Of a DNA stretch of 64,000 bases, positions 34,712 through 46,382 are shown one piece after another; the stretch's first letter is position 1; each line of letters opens with the position of its first letter. The DNA comes from Bidens hawaiensis. Lineage: Eukaryota; Streptophyta; Magnoliopsida; Asterales; Asteraceae. Position numbers and translations under genes: made by a program. The notes beneath the pieces are model-generated. The model was given only the letters and a program-made list of their open reading frames with translations. It searched no databases and had not been told where the DNA came from. The stretch spans positions 1 to 64,000 of the forward strand of contig JAIQDT010000169.1 in assembly GCA_021521415.1 (NCBI GenBank), in the 5' to 3' direction.

Positions 34712-36497
34712 TTAAAGATGACTCACATTTTTAGTCATGCTCTTAGCAAACTCATCAGATAATTCAGATTTCTTCTTTAAATAAAAATCTAAATTAGAAT
34801 AGTTCGAAAAACTTTTTAGTGTATCTGTCCCAGTTGACTTCACAAAGTTAATTTTCTTAGCTTGTTTTAAAAGTTGTTTTGCCTTTGTCAATGGGTCAGA
34901 TTGAACTGATGTTTTTGTTTGAGCATACACACGTTCAAGTTCTTGAATTTTTGAAGTTTCATTGACAAAAACACTCTCAATAAGTTCAGGCTTGATAATA
35001 CTTATTGGAATATCTTTTTCAGTGAACATCGTATCCATTCCCTTTAACTTAAAAACTCTAGCCGATGAAGACTTAGAACTCGGAGGATTAATGAAACGCA
35101 TTAAGTCCTCGTCAGAAATCTTTGGTTTAACTGACTTCTTTACCCTCACTGGTTTGGTTTTCACAGTTTCTTCCTTGTTCATTTGAGAATTGAATGAACC
35201 ATACACAGCTTCCTCAAACTCTTGAGGTTCGCAAAGAATATGATTAGAACTAGGAATGTTCTTATTCTTGTTTATAATCTCAGGTTCAAACACATCCTCA
35301 ATAATCACTTTGTCAACATTTTCAACAAAGACCTTTTTACTTTCCACATGAGGTTTTTGAGGAGCAACTTGGGGTTTGACAATTTCAGGTTTAATCAATT
35401 TAGGTTTTTCAGAAATCAAAGAATCTTTTTGAATCAAATCCTCTTCTTTTCTTGCAAAAGGATTAATTTTATAATCATTATGAAAAGGTGGTGGAATTTC
35501 AACAAAACCAATACCTTTCTTGGAATCTTTTTGTTTTCCAGATACTTCAATAATTTCATTCAACAGAAAAGATGAATTCCTAAATTTCCCCAATTTGTTC
35601 TTCAACTCAAGAACCTCATTCTCAAGCTCAGTTATCTTAGAACGATGTTTCAAAATTTCCTGAAACTTTTGGTCATTAATGGTCATTTTCACAGATAACT
35701 CGGCTTTGAGATCGTGGTTACTTGTCGACAATGCTTCAATCTTTTCTCGAGATCTCCTTTGAGATTCAAGAGATTGTCGATAAGTATCCTTAAGAGAAGC
35801 AATTTCTCTTATACGATTATCATTTTGATTTTTCAATGCTTCTAACTTAGATTTTTTAGATTCACAGTCAACACATGATGCTTTAACAAATGAAGTAGCA
35901 GAAATAGAGTTACTAACCTCATTGATCTTGGCCATGCAAGCAAACATTGATTCAGAAGACTTGTCGCAGGAGTCGTCAGAATCAGATCCATAATCATTAT
36001 CGGAAGACATCTCACTACCAGTAGCATCTTGACAATCTTTATGTAACCCAAACATAGCCAAATTTGCTTGAACATCATTGCATAGTAACCGTTGTGACCA
36101 ATCATTTCCATCTGCTAACATTGCTTGTGTTGTAGAAGAAGATAGTTTCTTTTCAGCATCACTTCCTCGTGGTGTAGAAGCACTTTGACTTTGACCACGA
36201 GGTCCAGTGTATTCTTTTCTTGGTTTGTCACATTCCTTCGCGAAATGCCCAAATTCTTGACAATTATAACACTTTACTTTTAATTTGTCAACACCCAACT
36301 TCTTGTTTAAAGCTGGAAGATCTCTGCATGAATCTTTTAACTTTACGAATGATCATAGCCATGTTCCATTTTAAATCCATGATTTCTAGATCATCTGGAT
36401 CTATCTGATCATAGTCCTCATCTGTTAAATCACTTTTGGCAATCTTACTATTCACTAAGTTTTCATATGAAGACATAAAAGCCGTCAGAAAAACAAA
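34712..36497 (-). pseudogene. Element E gag, part downstream of element F
   Basis: From the F junction the minus strand reads FLTAFMSSYENLVNSKIAKS, DLEIMDLKWNMAMIIRKVKR, then a small deletion shifts the frame near 36320. The frame 36298-34712 (528 codons) starts MGVDKLKVKCYNCQEFGHFA with a complete CCHC knuckle, then a long coiled-coil-like part and a Lys-rich C-terminal part. With 43777-42836 this makes one gag split by F. Confidence 0.88.
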
Positions 36498-36907
36498 TGT
36501 TGGTGCATAATGCCAGTAGTTCAGTATCTCGTGTTTTGTACATGTCTGTAATCGTGTTAGATTGTTTGTTTTGGTTTTGAATATTGTTTTACACAAGTTC
36601 GCCTGGGATGTAGGCGAACTTGGAGATAAGCGAAGTTATGACAACTTCGCCTAGTATGTTAGGCGAAGTTGTCGAGGTTATATAAACCTCACTTCGGCTT
36701 ATTTTGAATAAGTTTTTACGAACGTGTTGGTGATTATTGATATCACGTGTTGAAGTGTTGCAATACAATCGTGTTTGTTAGTATTGTAACGTGTCTTTGT
36801 TTATCGGTTCAACGTATTATCTATCTTACGCTCGTATCGTATTATGTGGGGATTCCGCACCCTCGTGTTACGAGATACTCTTGTGTAGATCCGGCTGGGA
36901 CCCTACA
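36498..36907 (+). repeat. Element F 5' LTR (410 bp)
   Basis: TG...CA ends. It contains hairpins at 36594-36622, 36640-36673 and 36674-36690; the last has the TATA box in its loop. It differs from the 3' LTR at about ten positions by eye. Confidence 0.93.
36594..36690 (+). repeat. Three consecutive hairpins ending at the TATA box
   Basis: First: arms CAAGTTCGCCT (36594-36604) and AGGCGAACTTG (36612-36622), loop GGGATGT. Second: arms GACAACTTCGCCT (36640-36652) and AGGCGAAGTTGTC (36661-36673), loop AGTATGTT. Third: GAGGTT/AACCTC with ATATA between them, so TATATAAA is partly in the loop. All three stems are perfect. The first loop is the same as in D and E although the stems differ. Confidence 0.93.
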
Positions 36908-36909
36908 AT

Positions 36910-36921
36910 TGGTATCAGAGC
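36910..36921 (+). other. Primer binding site of element F
   Basis: TGGTATCAGAGC two bases after the LTR, complementary to initiator tRNA-Met. Confidence 0.9.
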
Positions 36922-39389
36922 TTTTGCTCGTGATTGTGTGGTTCAGGATTATCACACGGGTGCTAAGATCGTTCCGTTCGACTATTCGCGGAACGAGTTT
37001 ACGTTGAAATACCTAGTTTTTGTGTCTTGCCCATCTCCCACCATCAAATATAACCCAATACACCTTCGCATACCTCGCAATACGTCCAATTAAAACCTGC
37101 AAAACCTTGTGTTCATTAGGCGAAGTTGCCGTCATATTACGTAGGGTTTAAGCGAACTTATAAGGTTTAAGCGAAGTTATAGTGAAGGCGAAGTTAATAG
37201 CAAGTGAAGTTGAGTACAACGAAGTTAGGAAGCAGCGAAGTTAAGCAAGCACAAGCGAAGTTAACAATAACTTCGCCCAAGCGAAGTTAAGCACAAGCGA
37301 AGTTATAATAACTTCGCTATCTGATCACTGTTTATTAAAAAAAAAACAAAACAAAAACCTTCACTATCGCTTAGAATTATGTCGGTTGCTTCAGGTTGAA
37401 GGACACATCTTCGGATATGTTTGGTCCTTATTTCTACTAGTAGATTATGAGTATAGCCATTAACCAGATGACTGAAAGTGACCGGGACGGTTTATGATGG
37501 GTTTTTATTCCTTTGCTGAAAAACAGTCGTTCAGACTTAGTTAGAAGGACACATACTCGTATGTGGTCGGTCCAGATGATCCATTGGATCATCAGGATAG
37601 CCGTTTACCAGAAGACTTTGACTTGAACGGGGCGATAGAATTTAACTTTTTTTAGGGAGATAATATAATTTTTCAAGTCTATAACTTCGTAAGAAGTGTC
37701 AATATAATGTTTAAAAGAAAATTGATCCAACCATGGAAAGTGATAGAAAAACTAATTTTTGTGTGCTTAACTGGTGAAGTTATTAGGCCTAAAAGACTCT
37801 AGAACAGCCATTGTAAGTTATGGTAGCTTTCTATGGTGCGTAAAAGTAGAAGTGATACAAACTAAATCTCCTCGATTGAATGTAGAGAATCATTCTGAGT
37901 TGTGCATGTCTCCATATACATCTTTCCGAATGATAGGCAGAAAAGTGATTACCCAGTCATACACGAGCCCGTGAGTGTTCTGATTCCTGAGAAGATAGTG
38001 TCAAGTACCTGCAGTGATCCATATTCGGGACTTGCAGTTGTCTATAATTTGAAGCTGTATTAATATCTTTATTAAAAAAAAACATATATGTTGTTAAGCA
38101 TACTGAAGCTTATGTTGTTTCAAATATCAATAAAGAGGCAAGAAAGAGAACGTGAAGAAGACTCTAAAGATCGATGTGTTCTTACTGTTTAATCAGACAC
38201 TACGGGTCGAAGTCAACTCGGGGTGACTTGGGGAAAGCCAAATACGCTTTGAGAATAGATAGAAGGCATCACAATCTCTCATGTGATGTCCATCTAAAGT
38301 TTGAACTTAATTGAACCTAATCCGTATCACAGAAGCGATGAAAACCATACTAAGTTTTATACCTGCTTACAACCTGTTTCTTTATGTCATAATACCGCTG
38401 AACATGGATCTATGTGACAGCCACTTAATTAGTATGATTCCTGTTCGGATCTTTTCTAAAACATGCAGGTTCTTGTCAAGACTGAAATTTGATCCCGTTT
38501 ATTTAATTACTAAAATTTTCATTGCATTTTTTGTTTTATGGTTTAAAACTTGGTTACTTGGTTCTTAAAAGTCAGTTGCATTTTGATCAAATTTATAAGG
38601 TTTTTTTGTAAATTAAAATAGGCGAACTTACTGATAAGGAAAGAGGCGAAGTTGACCATCTGGTTGACCATAAGCGAAGTTAATGTTTAGGGGCAAAGTT
38701 AATGGTAAGCGAAGTTAACCATAACTTCGCCCATGTATTTTCAAAACTATATAAAGGGTTACAGTGGTCAACTTGGTCAAACACTTTCCAAACCTTCAAC
38801 TCTCGGCGAACTTATACCCACAACCTTCTATCCCTCGGCGAACTTAAACATTGAATCGAACCTCATTATTATCTGTTTCTTGTCCGTGATCAAGGTGTGT
38901 AGGATCGGTTTAACCTGTAATTCATATTAATGGTGTTAATCAGAAGCCATTGTGGTCCGATTTGTGTCATAGTTTGTGCAACTCTTTAAACACTCGTTAA
39001 ACTTTCTGTTTCTTCTGTGTTTGTAACCCATTTAGTCTTCTAGATCTCAATAGAACTATCCTTTCATGTTTTGATTCTCAAATACCAACAGATAAAACCT
39101 TGATCGGATCATAATAATACGCTGTTTCAGATTCAGGCGATGTTAGGGTTTAGGCGAAGTTGTTATAACTTCGCCCTAGGCATAACTTTGCCTGCTCATA
39201 TTTTTAATTAATTAATTAGTCAAGTTTGTTCACAGGAGAAGTTAGGGTTTAGGGCGAAGTTGTACTCAACTTCGCCATATGACTAACTTTGCCTGCACAT
39301 TAGATGTTATCATAACTTCGCTCATGGTAACAGGCGAAGTTATGATCTGCTACGTCAATGTTCTAACTTAGACCGTTTGTTGTGCAGAT
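36922..39389 (+). repeat. Element F leader with GCGAAGTT word arrays and inner TATA
   Basis: No coding sequence. Dense GCGAAGTT words occur at 37120-37320 (about seven exact plus variants, all in sense), 38620-38730 and 39130-39350, some paired with AACTTCGC into hairpins. Two imperfect copies of a block of about 150 bp start at 37398 and 37546 (GAAGGACACAT...). TATATAAAG at 38748-38756 is a possible inner promoter. TTTGTTGTGCAG ending at 39387 looks like a splice acceptor two bases before the ORF start. Confidence 0.75.
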
Positions 39390-42341
39390 ATGGCTGCTGT
39401 GGCAGGGGCTGGTGGTGCTGGTGGTGACGAAGGTGGTGACAACAACCGACAGTTCTTTCCGGGTCACAACATGTATATCACTTTTGATCCGCATGCTAGT
39501 GGTATCGACGACAATCGCGAGATCATATCCTTCCTCGTTCGCTCACGTATTTTTCACGCCATCACGACTACTCTCCCCATTTCTCAACCAAATATCGAGG
39601 ACTTTTGGCGCACAGTAGAATATGACTGTAGAGTTGATCCTCCGGTTATGCGCGCTACAGTGAACAATCAGGTGGTACAGTTCACGGCAGATCAAATCAA
39701 AGTCGCTTTGCAGTTCGGGGCTGAAACTACAGATGATCCAACAGATTTTCCGGCTCCATTCAGAGATGGTGCGTTTCTACGGATGAGTTATTCGGGTCCA
39801 TTGGGTGACACACAAAGGAGAAAGGGATTTTTATTGGACCAGTGGCGTTTTCTGATGCACGTGATGATAGTGTGCATGTCTGGTCGTAAAGCTGGTACAG
39901 ACGGTATGGGAGAAACGATGCAATCTGCAATGACAGCCCTGACTTACAACAAGCCATACAGCTTTAGTCAGATGGTGTTTTATGAAATTGATCGTCAGAG
40001 ACGCGCGGTCGCCAGGGAAAGATTTTTAATGTATCCGAGATTTTTTCAGATGATTTTGAATCATGTAGCCCCTACGCTGCCTCAACGACGTCCTATCCGT
40101 TATGTTGAGAGTGTAAGTAAGAGAATCTTTGCGCAACGCAGGTCGTCAAGTGCTCGTAGCAAACCAGAGCTTCGTCCGCGGCACACTGCATTGTTTGGTT
40201 ATTTGGTGAACCCTGCTTATATTTCTCTTCAAGGAGATGAATTTCGTGACCCGGCACCGCAACAGGCTGATGTTCCTCAACCACCTGTACAGCAAGCACT
40301 GCCTGCTGATCCTGTTGCAACTCCGGAAGAACAGGTCGATCTTGAAGCAGCCTTTGGTGGCCAAGGGTTCTTTGACATGGAACAAATTGATCCAGCTGCT
40401 GAGGTTCGAGCCCCAGTAGCTGAGGCATCTTGTGTGAATGTTTCAATCGTAGCTACGTCTGTAGCAGATTCTGAGAGAACTGACTCTGACTCCTCCACTG
40501 ATGATATCGCTGAAGCTCAATAGATTCTTGTCAGACAATAAAGAATACATGGCAAGAGAAAGAGAGACTCGGATGACAATGAATCTGACTATGAGGAGGA
40601 GTTAGACAAGTTGATACGAAGATCGAAGAAGGTCAGAGCTGGTGAAAGTTCAGGTGTTGGTGAAAGTTCAAGGGTGGTTCGTTTCTCTCCACCCTCGTTA
40701 TCTGGTATGACTATGGTTCCTGCTTCGATGACTGTGACAGTACCGATCACCTCAAGTGTTCCTGTGGTGACAACATCATCATCATTTGGTATTCCTCCAA
40801 CCACGTTTCAGTTTACTGCTCCGGAGATAGTCTGCTTGCCACCTCCTACTGTCACTCCATCGGAGGTTGTTGCAAGATTTGTTGAGTCAACGTTGGTTGC
40901 TACTGTGGGGTTGCCGGTTTCAATACCACCCGCAGTTACTTTTCAGACTACTTCTGATATTCCAGCTAGTTTGGGAATACCTCCGCCTTATGCTCAAGAC
41001 GTTTCTCACATGGGTTTTGATTTTGATACTACCTTGTCTGATTCAGAAATGATAGCTGCTCTTGAACGGGTAGTTGCTGAACAGTCAAGAATCAATCTAA
41101 TCCAGACTCAAGCTATCCAGCGACTTGTAGCAGAAAATCATATCCAATCGTCCCTCCTTGTTGAGCACGGTAAACTCTTTGATGCTCTAAAACAGTTCTT
41201 AGCATCTCAGGGGGAGACGAGCTGCAAGGGCGATGAGTTGAGAACCAAGAAAACACAAGATAGAGACGATGATCCCAATGCAACGAAAGGTGCAGGTGGT
41301 GAGTTGCCAAGAACTGAACAAACTCTTGGGACTTCCACATCTTAGGGGGAGTCAACTGGTACGGCAGGTGGATCAGGTGGTGAAAATGTCGTGGTTGTGG
41401 ATGATGAGGAAATGTTGGGTGATGATGATGTGTTAACTATTGAGGAGATTGAAAAGATAGGAGAACAGATTGTGATTGATAGTGAGATAGAAGAAGGAGA
41501 AATTGTGGATAATAGTGTAGAACATGATATTCCAGACGTTGACAAGGTGAATGTGAGTCAGGATATGGATGTGTCAGATGAGTCTGAGTGGGAAGAACAA
41601 CCAAGATGGAAAGAAGGCTATGCTCAGTGGTTTGTTAAGACAAAGAAGCCAGCGGTCCCAACGATGTTCAAAAAGAGTTACAATATCAAGGGGTATGCTG
41701 AGTCAAAGAAAGGTATTAATTGTTGGGTGTATGACGAGCAGTTAAAGTTATTTGTGATTAAACGCTTTGATGGGATTCAGTATTTTAAGAGGACGTTGAG
41801 ATCTCTCAATACCTTGCCTGAGTGTGAGGTGAAGGATTTGGCTAGATTGGGTTTGATTAATAGGAGTGATGACAATATGGCTAGAATAATTGGGAAGATT
41901 GTGTGGAAAGAAAGTGTTGGGAAGATTGTGTGGAAAGAAAGTGTGAAAGAGAAGAAGTTTGAGTTGTTGAAGCCTCAGAAAGGGAAGCTAGTTGAAGATA
42001 AGGAAAGAGGAATGCAAGCTCATGGCAAACCTTGGATGGTGATGAAATATAAGCCGATTCGGTGCTTGAAAGAAGTGCCGATGAAGATAATGCCCAAGGA
42101 TGTTTTAAAGAGTCTCAAGTGGTGGTACGTTGATAGCCAAACAGCTGAAGCGGTTATGGAAGATGAAGACGAATAGGAAATTCTGAGAGTGTATGATCCC
42201 ATGCACTTGGTAAATTTGTCTCAAGCTGACTTGCAGGTGCTAAATGATAAGAAGATATTCTATATTCCTGCATGGAAAGATGAAGCCAAGAAGTACCAGA
42301 GGGTGGTATCTGTCTGTGTAAAACAGCGCGTTCATGCTTGA
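39390..42341 (+). pseudogene. Extra ORF of element F, full length in one frame with four nonsense codons
   Basis: From ATG 39390 one reading frame runs to TGA 42339-42341 (983 codons) with TAG 40521, TAA 40539, TAG 41343 and TAG 42174 in frame (codons 378, 384, 652, 929) and no frameshift. N-terminal domain (about 20-250): GHNMYITFDPHASG, ISFLVRSRIFHAITTTLPIS, FLMHVMIVCMSGRKAG, FSQMVFYEIDRQRR, RFLMYPRFFQMILNHVAP. Then come a Pro/Gln-rich acidic linker, a basic GKRKRDSDD after the second stop, a Ser/Thr/Pro-rich part, an acidic part (EEIEKIGEQIVIDSEIEEGE) and a C-terminal domain (LKEVPMKIMPKDVLKSLKWW, YDPMHLVNLSQ, KYQRVVSVC). The family resembles proteins often labelled hypothetical or longin-like in Asteraceae; I cannot confirm a function. 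Confidence 0.8.
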
Positions 42342-42410
42342 AGACGGGTGACACGAGATTTTTGGGATTTCTAGACACGAGAATGAAGATAGAGATATGA
42401 AGCTACTGCC

Positions 42411-42421
42411 AAGGGGGAGTC
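42411..42421 (+). other. Polypurine tract of element F
   Basis: AAGGGGGAGTC directly before the 3' LTR. Confidence 0.8.
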
Positions 42422-42830
42422 TGTTGGTGCATAATGCCAGTAGTTCAGTATCTCGTGTTTTGTACGTGTCTGTAATCGTGTTAGATTGTTTGTTTTGGTT
42501 TTGAATATTGTTTTACACAAGTTCGCCTGGGATGTAGGCGAACTTGGAGATAAGCGAAGTTATGACAACTTCGCCTAGTATGTTAGGCGAAGTTGTCGAG
42601 GTTATATAAACCTCACTTCGGCTTATTTTGAATAAGTTTTTACGAATGTGTTGGTGATTATTGATATCACGTGTTGAAGTGTTGCAATACAATCGTGTTT
42701 GTTAGTATTGTAACGTATCTTTGTTTATCAGTTCAACGTATTATCTATCTTACGCTCATATCGTATTACGTGGGGATCCGCACCCTCGTGTTACGAGATA
42801 CTCCTATGTAGATCCGGCTGGGAACCTACA
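42422..42830 (+). repeat. Element F 3' LTR (409 bp)
   Basis: Nearly identical copy of 36498-36907 with the same three hairpins (from about 42518) and TATATAAA. The few differences are mostly transitions. Confidence 0.93.
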
Positions 42831-43777
42831 GCAAAGTTTTGCTCAGCTTCCTTCATATTAACACTAGGTGGTGTAGCAAATGGATTGGTATTAGTTGAAC
42901 TTCCAGAACCACCCGAATTACCAGCAGAGTAGAAACAAACTTTTGGATCATTAAACATAGTTGATTCTTTTTCACTTGCAGCATGAGTAAGAAAAGCAGT
43001 GATTGGAGAGATCGTTGAACTAAGAGGCATACTTCCACCATAGAAAGCTGGATCTTGATTTTCTTTGGAGGATTTTTGACACTTAAGATCATATTCTCTA
43101 GCTTCGATCTTTTGTAGAAATTCAAGTGCCGTCAAGTCTTCATTCACAAAATAGTCATTTTCTTTCAAAACCATTAGAAATGTTGAGTGGGAACTTGGAA
43201 GCACACTTTTAATAGTGTCAATTTTATCCCTTTCAGAAATTTCCATTTTCATCTTGTCCATTTCAGCAATTAAATGACTAAATCTTGTAGTCATCTCTTC
43301 AACTGTTTCTCCCTTCAATAGGTTAAAGTTTCGAAACTGAAACTTGAACATCACTTTCTTACTCTTAGCTGTGTTTCCCATGCTTTTCATACGCAGATGT
43401 TGAATTAAAGACGCACATCTCTTGATACTACCAACTTGATGAAAGATATTTTCTGGTAATGCCATAGTCAAAGTAGAATAGGCCTTTATCTCGATTTCTA
43501 AAGCTTTCTTCTCTACTTGTGAGTATTGAGAAACGGCTTTAGGAGTATACCCAATAGTATCATCACCAATCATTGGTGCCACATAAACTTCATCAAGACA
43601 ATATGAGCAGTCAGGATGAACAGAACCCAAATGTGCACGAAACCGAGGTTCCCACTTGGCAAAGTCACTGAACTTCATCAAACGTGGACATTTAGAATGT
43701 GAACCTGTCTCGGTATCAAGTTGCAACATCTGTTGCATCAACATGTTTTGAGACGCTAATGCATACATACCATCCAT
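42831..43777 (-). pseudogene. Element E gag, N-terminal part
   Basis: It starts MDGMYALASQNMLMQQML at 43777 and reads through the copia gag core (FSDFAKWEPRFRAHLGSVHP, STLTMALPENIFHQVGSIKR, FNLLKGETVEEMTTRFSHLI, LKENDYFVNEDLTALEFLQK) to KEAEQNF, where element F interrupts it. The frame is open for the whole length; the last residues before the apparent stop at 42791 are encoded by F's LTR. Confidence 0.88.
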
Positions 43778-44940
43778 TTTTGAAAAATTTAAGTCTTTAA
43801 CGAATCAAATAGTGAAATAGCTTAACGAATCAGTGAACAGTTATAGCGAACTGTTAACAGTTATAGCGAACTGTGAACAATGTTTAACGAATCAACCCTT
43901 AACGAAGTTAAGACTGATCAGCAACGAAGTACCTTAACGAATGAGGTGAGTGTTTTAGCGAATCAAAAGTCAACTTAACGAGTCAACTTAACGAATCACA
44001 AATAAAGTTAATGAATCAACCAAATGGCGAAACAGATAACGAATGAGATGAAGGTTTAGCGAATCACAAGTCAACTTAGCGAATCACAAGTCAACTTAAC
44101 GAATCACAAGTCAACTTAACAAATTGACCAAACGAATCACAAAGGATTAGTTTAGCGAATCAGATGATAATCAGTAACGAATCACTAAGAAATGCTTAGC
44201 GAATTAATATAACGAATCAGCTACAGTTGATTAGCGAATCACATTATAGTGAATCAGGTTGTTACAACCATTTGTAACAAACTCTGACACCTTATGCCAC
44301 GTGGCAAAGGTTGTTATAACACAAATCCCAAGAAGAACACGTGTCACACGAATCGGTTAATCTAGTTAACAAACTAGATAACACGAACCAATAGCTCACA
44401 CGAATTGATTAACGAACTAGGGAGTGAAGTAACACAGTTGATAATGAATCACCATGAAACATATAGCGAATCACAAGAAAGAAGATAACGAATTACATTC
44501 ATCTTCAAATCTTCAAATCTTCAAACAATTTTTCCAGAAATTTTGAAGATTAAACCCAGAAACCCAACAATAACAAATTCGTAATACAACCTCGTTACTC
44601 AACCAAAATGCACAAATAACCTACCAAAATCCTCGTAAACCAAATCCGAATCCAATACACAAATCTCGTATCCGATTAACACCTTAAACCAAATCAATTT
44701 GACCAAAAACACACCCCTGTTTCGGACTTAAACCGAATCCAAATCCAAAACACAGAAATCCAATCCACACCTCAATTCCTTTAATCCACACCTATCCAAT
44801 ACCTTAACCAACACAAACTCAATCCAAATTATCCAAAATTCAATCAATTCAAATCAAAATTGATTCAAAACCAAACAAAACCGAAAAACTTAATAACAAT
44901 AACAATTAAAACACCAAATCAAGTGTAATGAGCACCAACA
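43778..44940 (-). repeat. Element E leader with TTCGYTA word array
   Basis: Minus-strand leader between primer site and gag, no coding sequence. Words TAACGAATC and TAGCGAATC (sense GATTCGTTA, GATTCGCTA) are dense from 43798 to 44490. The rest (44490-44930) is AC-rich, with many AATCCA words. Confidence 0.85.
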
Positions 44941-44952
44941 GATCTGATACCA
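44941..44952 (-). other. Primer binding site of element E
   Basis: Minus-strand TGGTATCAGATC, one mismatch to the usual TGGTATCAGAGC, two bases from the LTR. Confidence 0.85.
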
Positions 44953-44954
44953 CT

Positions 44955-45452
44955 TGTTGGATCCCGGATTAACAATTGATAATGATAACAGATCTCAGAT
45001 CTGTGAATATCCGATTAGAACACCTAATTATCTAGCTCATAATTAACCTTGATTTAATGTTATGTATGTGTATATATTATCAATATATTAGATGAATTAT
45101 GTTAAGGTGAAGCTTGAGAGAGAGCAATTACTCAAAAACTCTTTTTCTCAACTCTTATTAAAGTGAACAGTAGTTCATTATATATAGGTGACCTGGTTCG
45201 CTAACATCCCCTAGCGAACCAGCTTCCCCTTCGTTACATAAATTATCATAACGAACCACCCCCTGATTCGTTAACATCCCCTAACGAATCAGGATGGAAT
45301 ACATTATAATGTCTTAGTTCGCTAACATCCCTAGCGAACTAGACTTAACCTTAACGAACTAGTTAATAATAAACATTAAATATTACATTAATTAATAAAT
45401 AAAACATTAACGATAAATACAAAGACTCTAGACGCAAAACCGTGCACTAACA
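44955..45452 (-). repeat. Element E 5' LTR (498 bp)
   Basis: Plus-strand start TGTTGGATCCC, end CACTAACA, followed by GATAA. It has the same hairpin series as the 3' LTR (first one CTGGTTCGCTA at 45193-45203 with TAGCGAACCAG at 45212-45222). Confidence 0.93.
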
Positions 45453-45457
45453 GATAA

Positions 45458-46345
45458 AGCAAAGATTTCTGATGAGGACTTGATGCGTTTCATTAATCCT
45501 CGTAGTTCTAAGCCATCATCTGCTAGAGTTTTCATGTTAAAAGGAATTGACACGATGTTTACTGAGAAAGACATTCCAATTAGTATCATTAAACCAGAAC
45601 TGATTGAAAGTGTGTTTCACAATGAAACTTCTAAGATTCATGAACTTGAATGTCAGTATGCTCAAGCTAAAACATCGATGACATAAGGTTCGTTGACTAA
45701 AGCAAAACAAGTTTTAAAACAAGCTAAGAAAGTTCCATTTGTTAAATCAACTAGAACGGATACTTTGCAAAGTTTTTCTAATAATTCTAATTTGGATTTT
45801 TATTTAAAGAAGAAATCAATGTCATCTGATGAGTTAGCTAAAAGTTTTACCAAAAATGTGAGTTATCAACCATCTTTGTCATATGCTACTCCTAAACCTC
45901 AAAGTGATCGTGTGGATATGCGAAGTTGCTTTTTTGCAGTCAACAGGGTCATGTTGTGAGGAATTGTGGACAACAGAAATTTCAAACTCTTCATCCTTTT
46001 GTGAAGGAACATTCAAAACCAGTTCCTTTGATAAAAGAGATTCTGAAATGTCCAGTATCGTATGATGATGATACTCATATAATGTTCTCTAACGTGAATC
46101 CTCGGAAGGTTATTCATGTTAATGAGACACATGGTCAAGTGAAACCAAAATTTGTTCCAACTGAGCCCATATGTCAGAAAACGAATTCAAACATTGTTCA
46201 AGCTGCTTATTTACGACGAAAGTCTAGGAAGCCGGCAACATATTCTCAAGTTGCTGAACAACAGTTGAAGTCTGTTCAAATTAATGATCAAAGAGAAACT
46301 CAAAAGGTGCCCAAGACTGACGCCTGGGATGCCTTTTTGAACTAA
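45458..46345 (+). pseudogene. Element D gag C-terminal part
   Basis: Reads ISDEDLMRFINPRSSKPSSA, the conserved DTMFTEKDIPISIIKPELIE, a TAA at 45684-45686, then LTKAKQVLKQAKKVPFVKST. After a frameshift near 45925, zinc knuckle CSQQGHVVRNCGQQK (its first Cys pair is disturbed relative to E's CFLCGQQGH) and RRKSRKPATYSQVAEQQLKS, with stop at 46345. Confidence 0.83.
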
Positions 46346-46382
46346 TCATCTTTACTTTGTGTGTAGGGTTCATCCAAGACTA

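Larger units (their letters stand above)
36498..42830 (+). mobile_element. Element F: gag-pol-less LTR element carrying only the extra ORF
   Basis: LTRs at 36498-36907 and 42422-42830 (TGTTGGTGC ... CCTACA), a primer site, a purine tract and a 5-bp duplication (ACAAA at 36493-36497, GCAAA at 42831-42835, one mismatch) define it at 6.33 kb. It sits in the gag of element E in the opposite orientation. No gag, protease, integrase or RT sequence is present. The leader contains sequence resembling the region downstream of RNase H in D and E, so F looks like an internal deletion derivative of a related SIRE-like family. Confidence 0.93.
26795..45452 (-). mobile_element. Element E: copia SIRE-like element, nearly complete, host of F
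   Basis: LTRs at 44955-45452 (5') and 26795-27295 (3') in minus orientation, flanked by GATAA on both sides, bound an 18.66 kb insertion. About 12.3 kb remain after removing element F (36498-42830). Order is leader, gag, protease, integrase, RT, RNase H, 2.1 kb non-coding, remnant of the extra ORF, purine tract, LTR. The DSGCSRHITG protease, two gag zinc knuckles and a 3' extra ORF fit the SIRE lineage. Confidence 0.92.

Noticed and set aside
39390..40523. Host gene captured by element F (for example a SNARE longin protein)
   Set aside because: The N-terminal domain recurs in D at the SIRE extra-ORF position, so it is an element gene family. I could not see a real longin signature.
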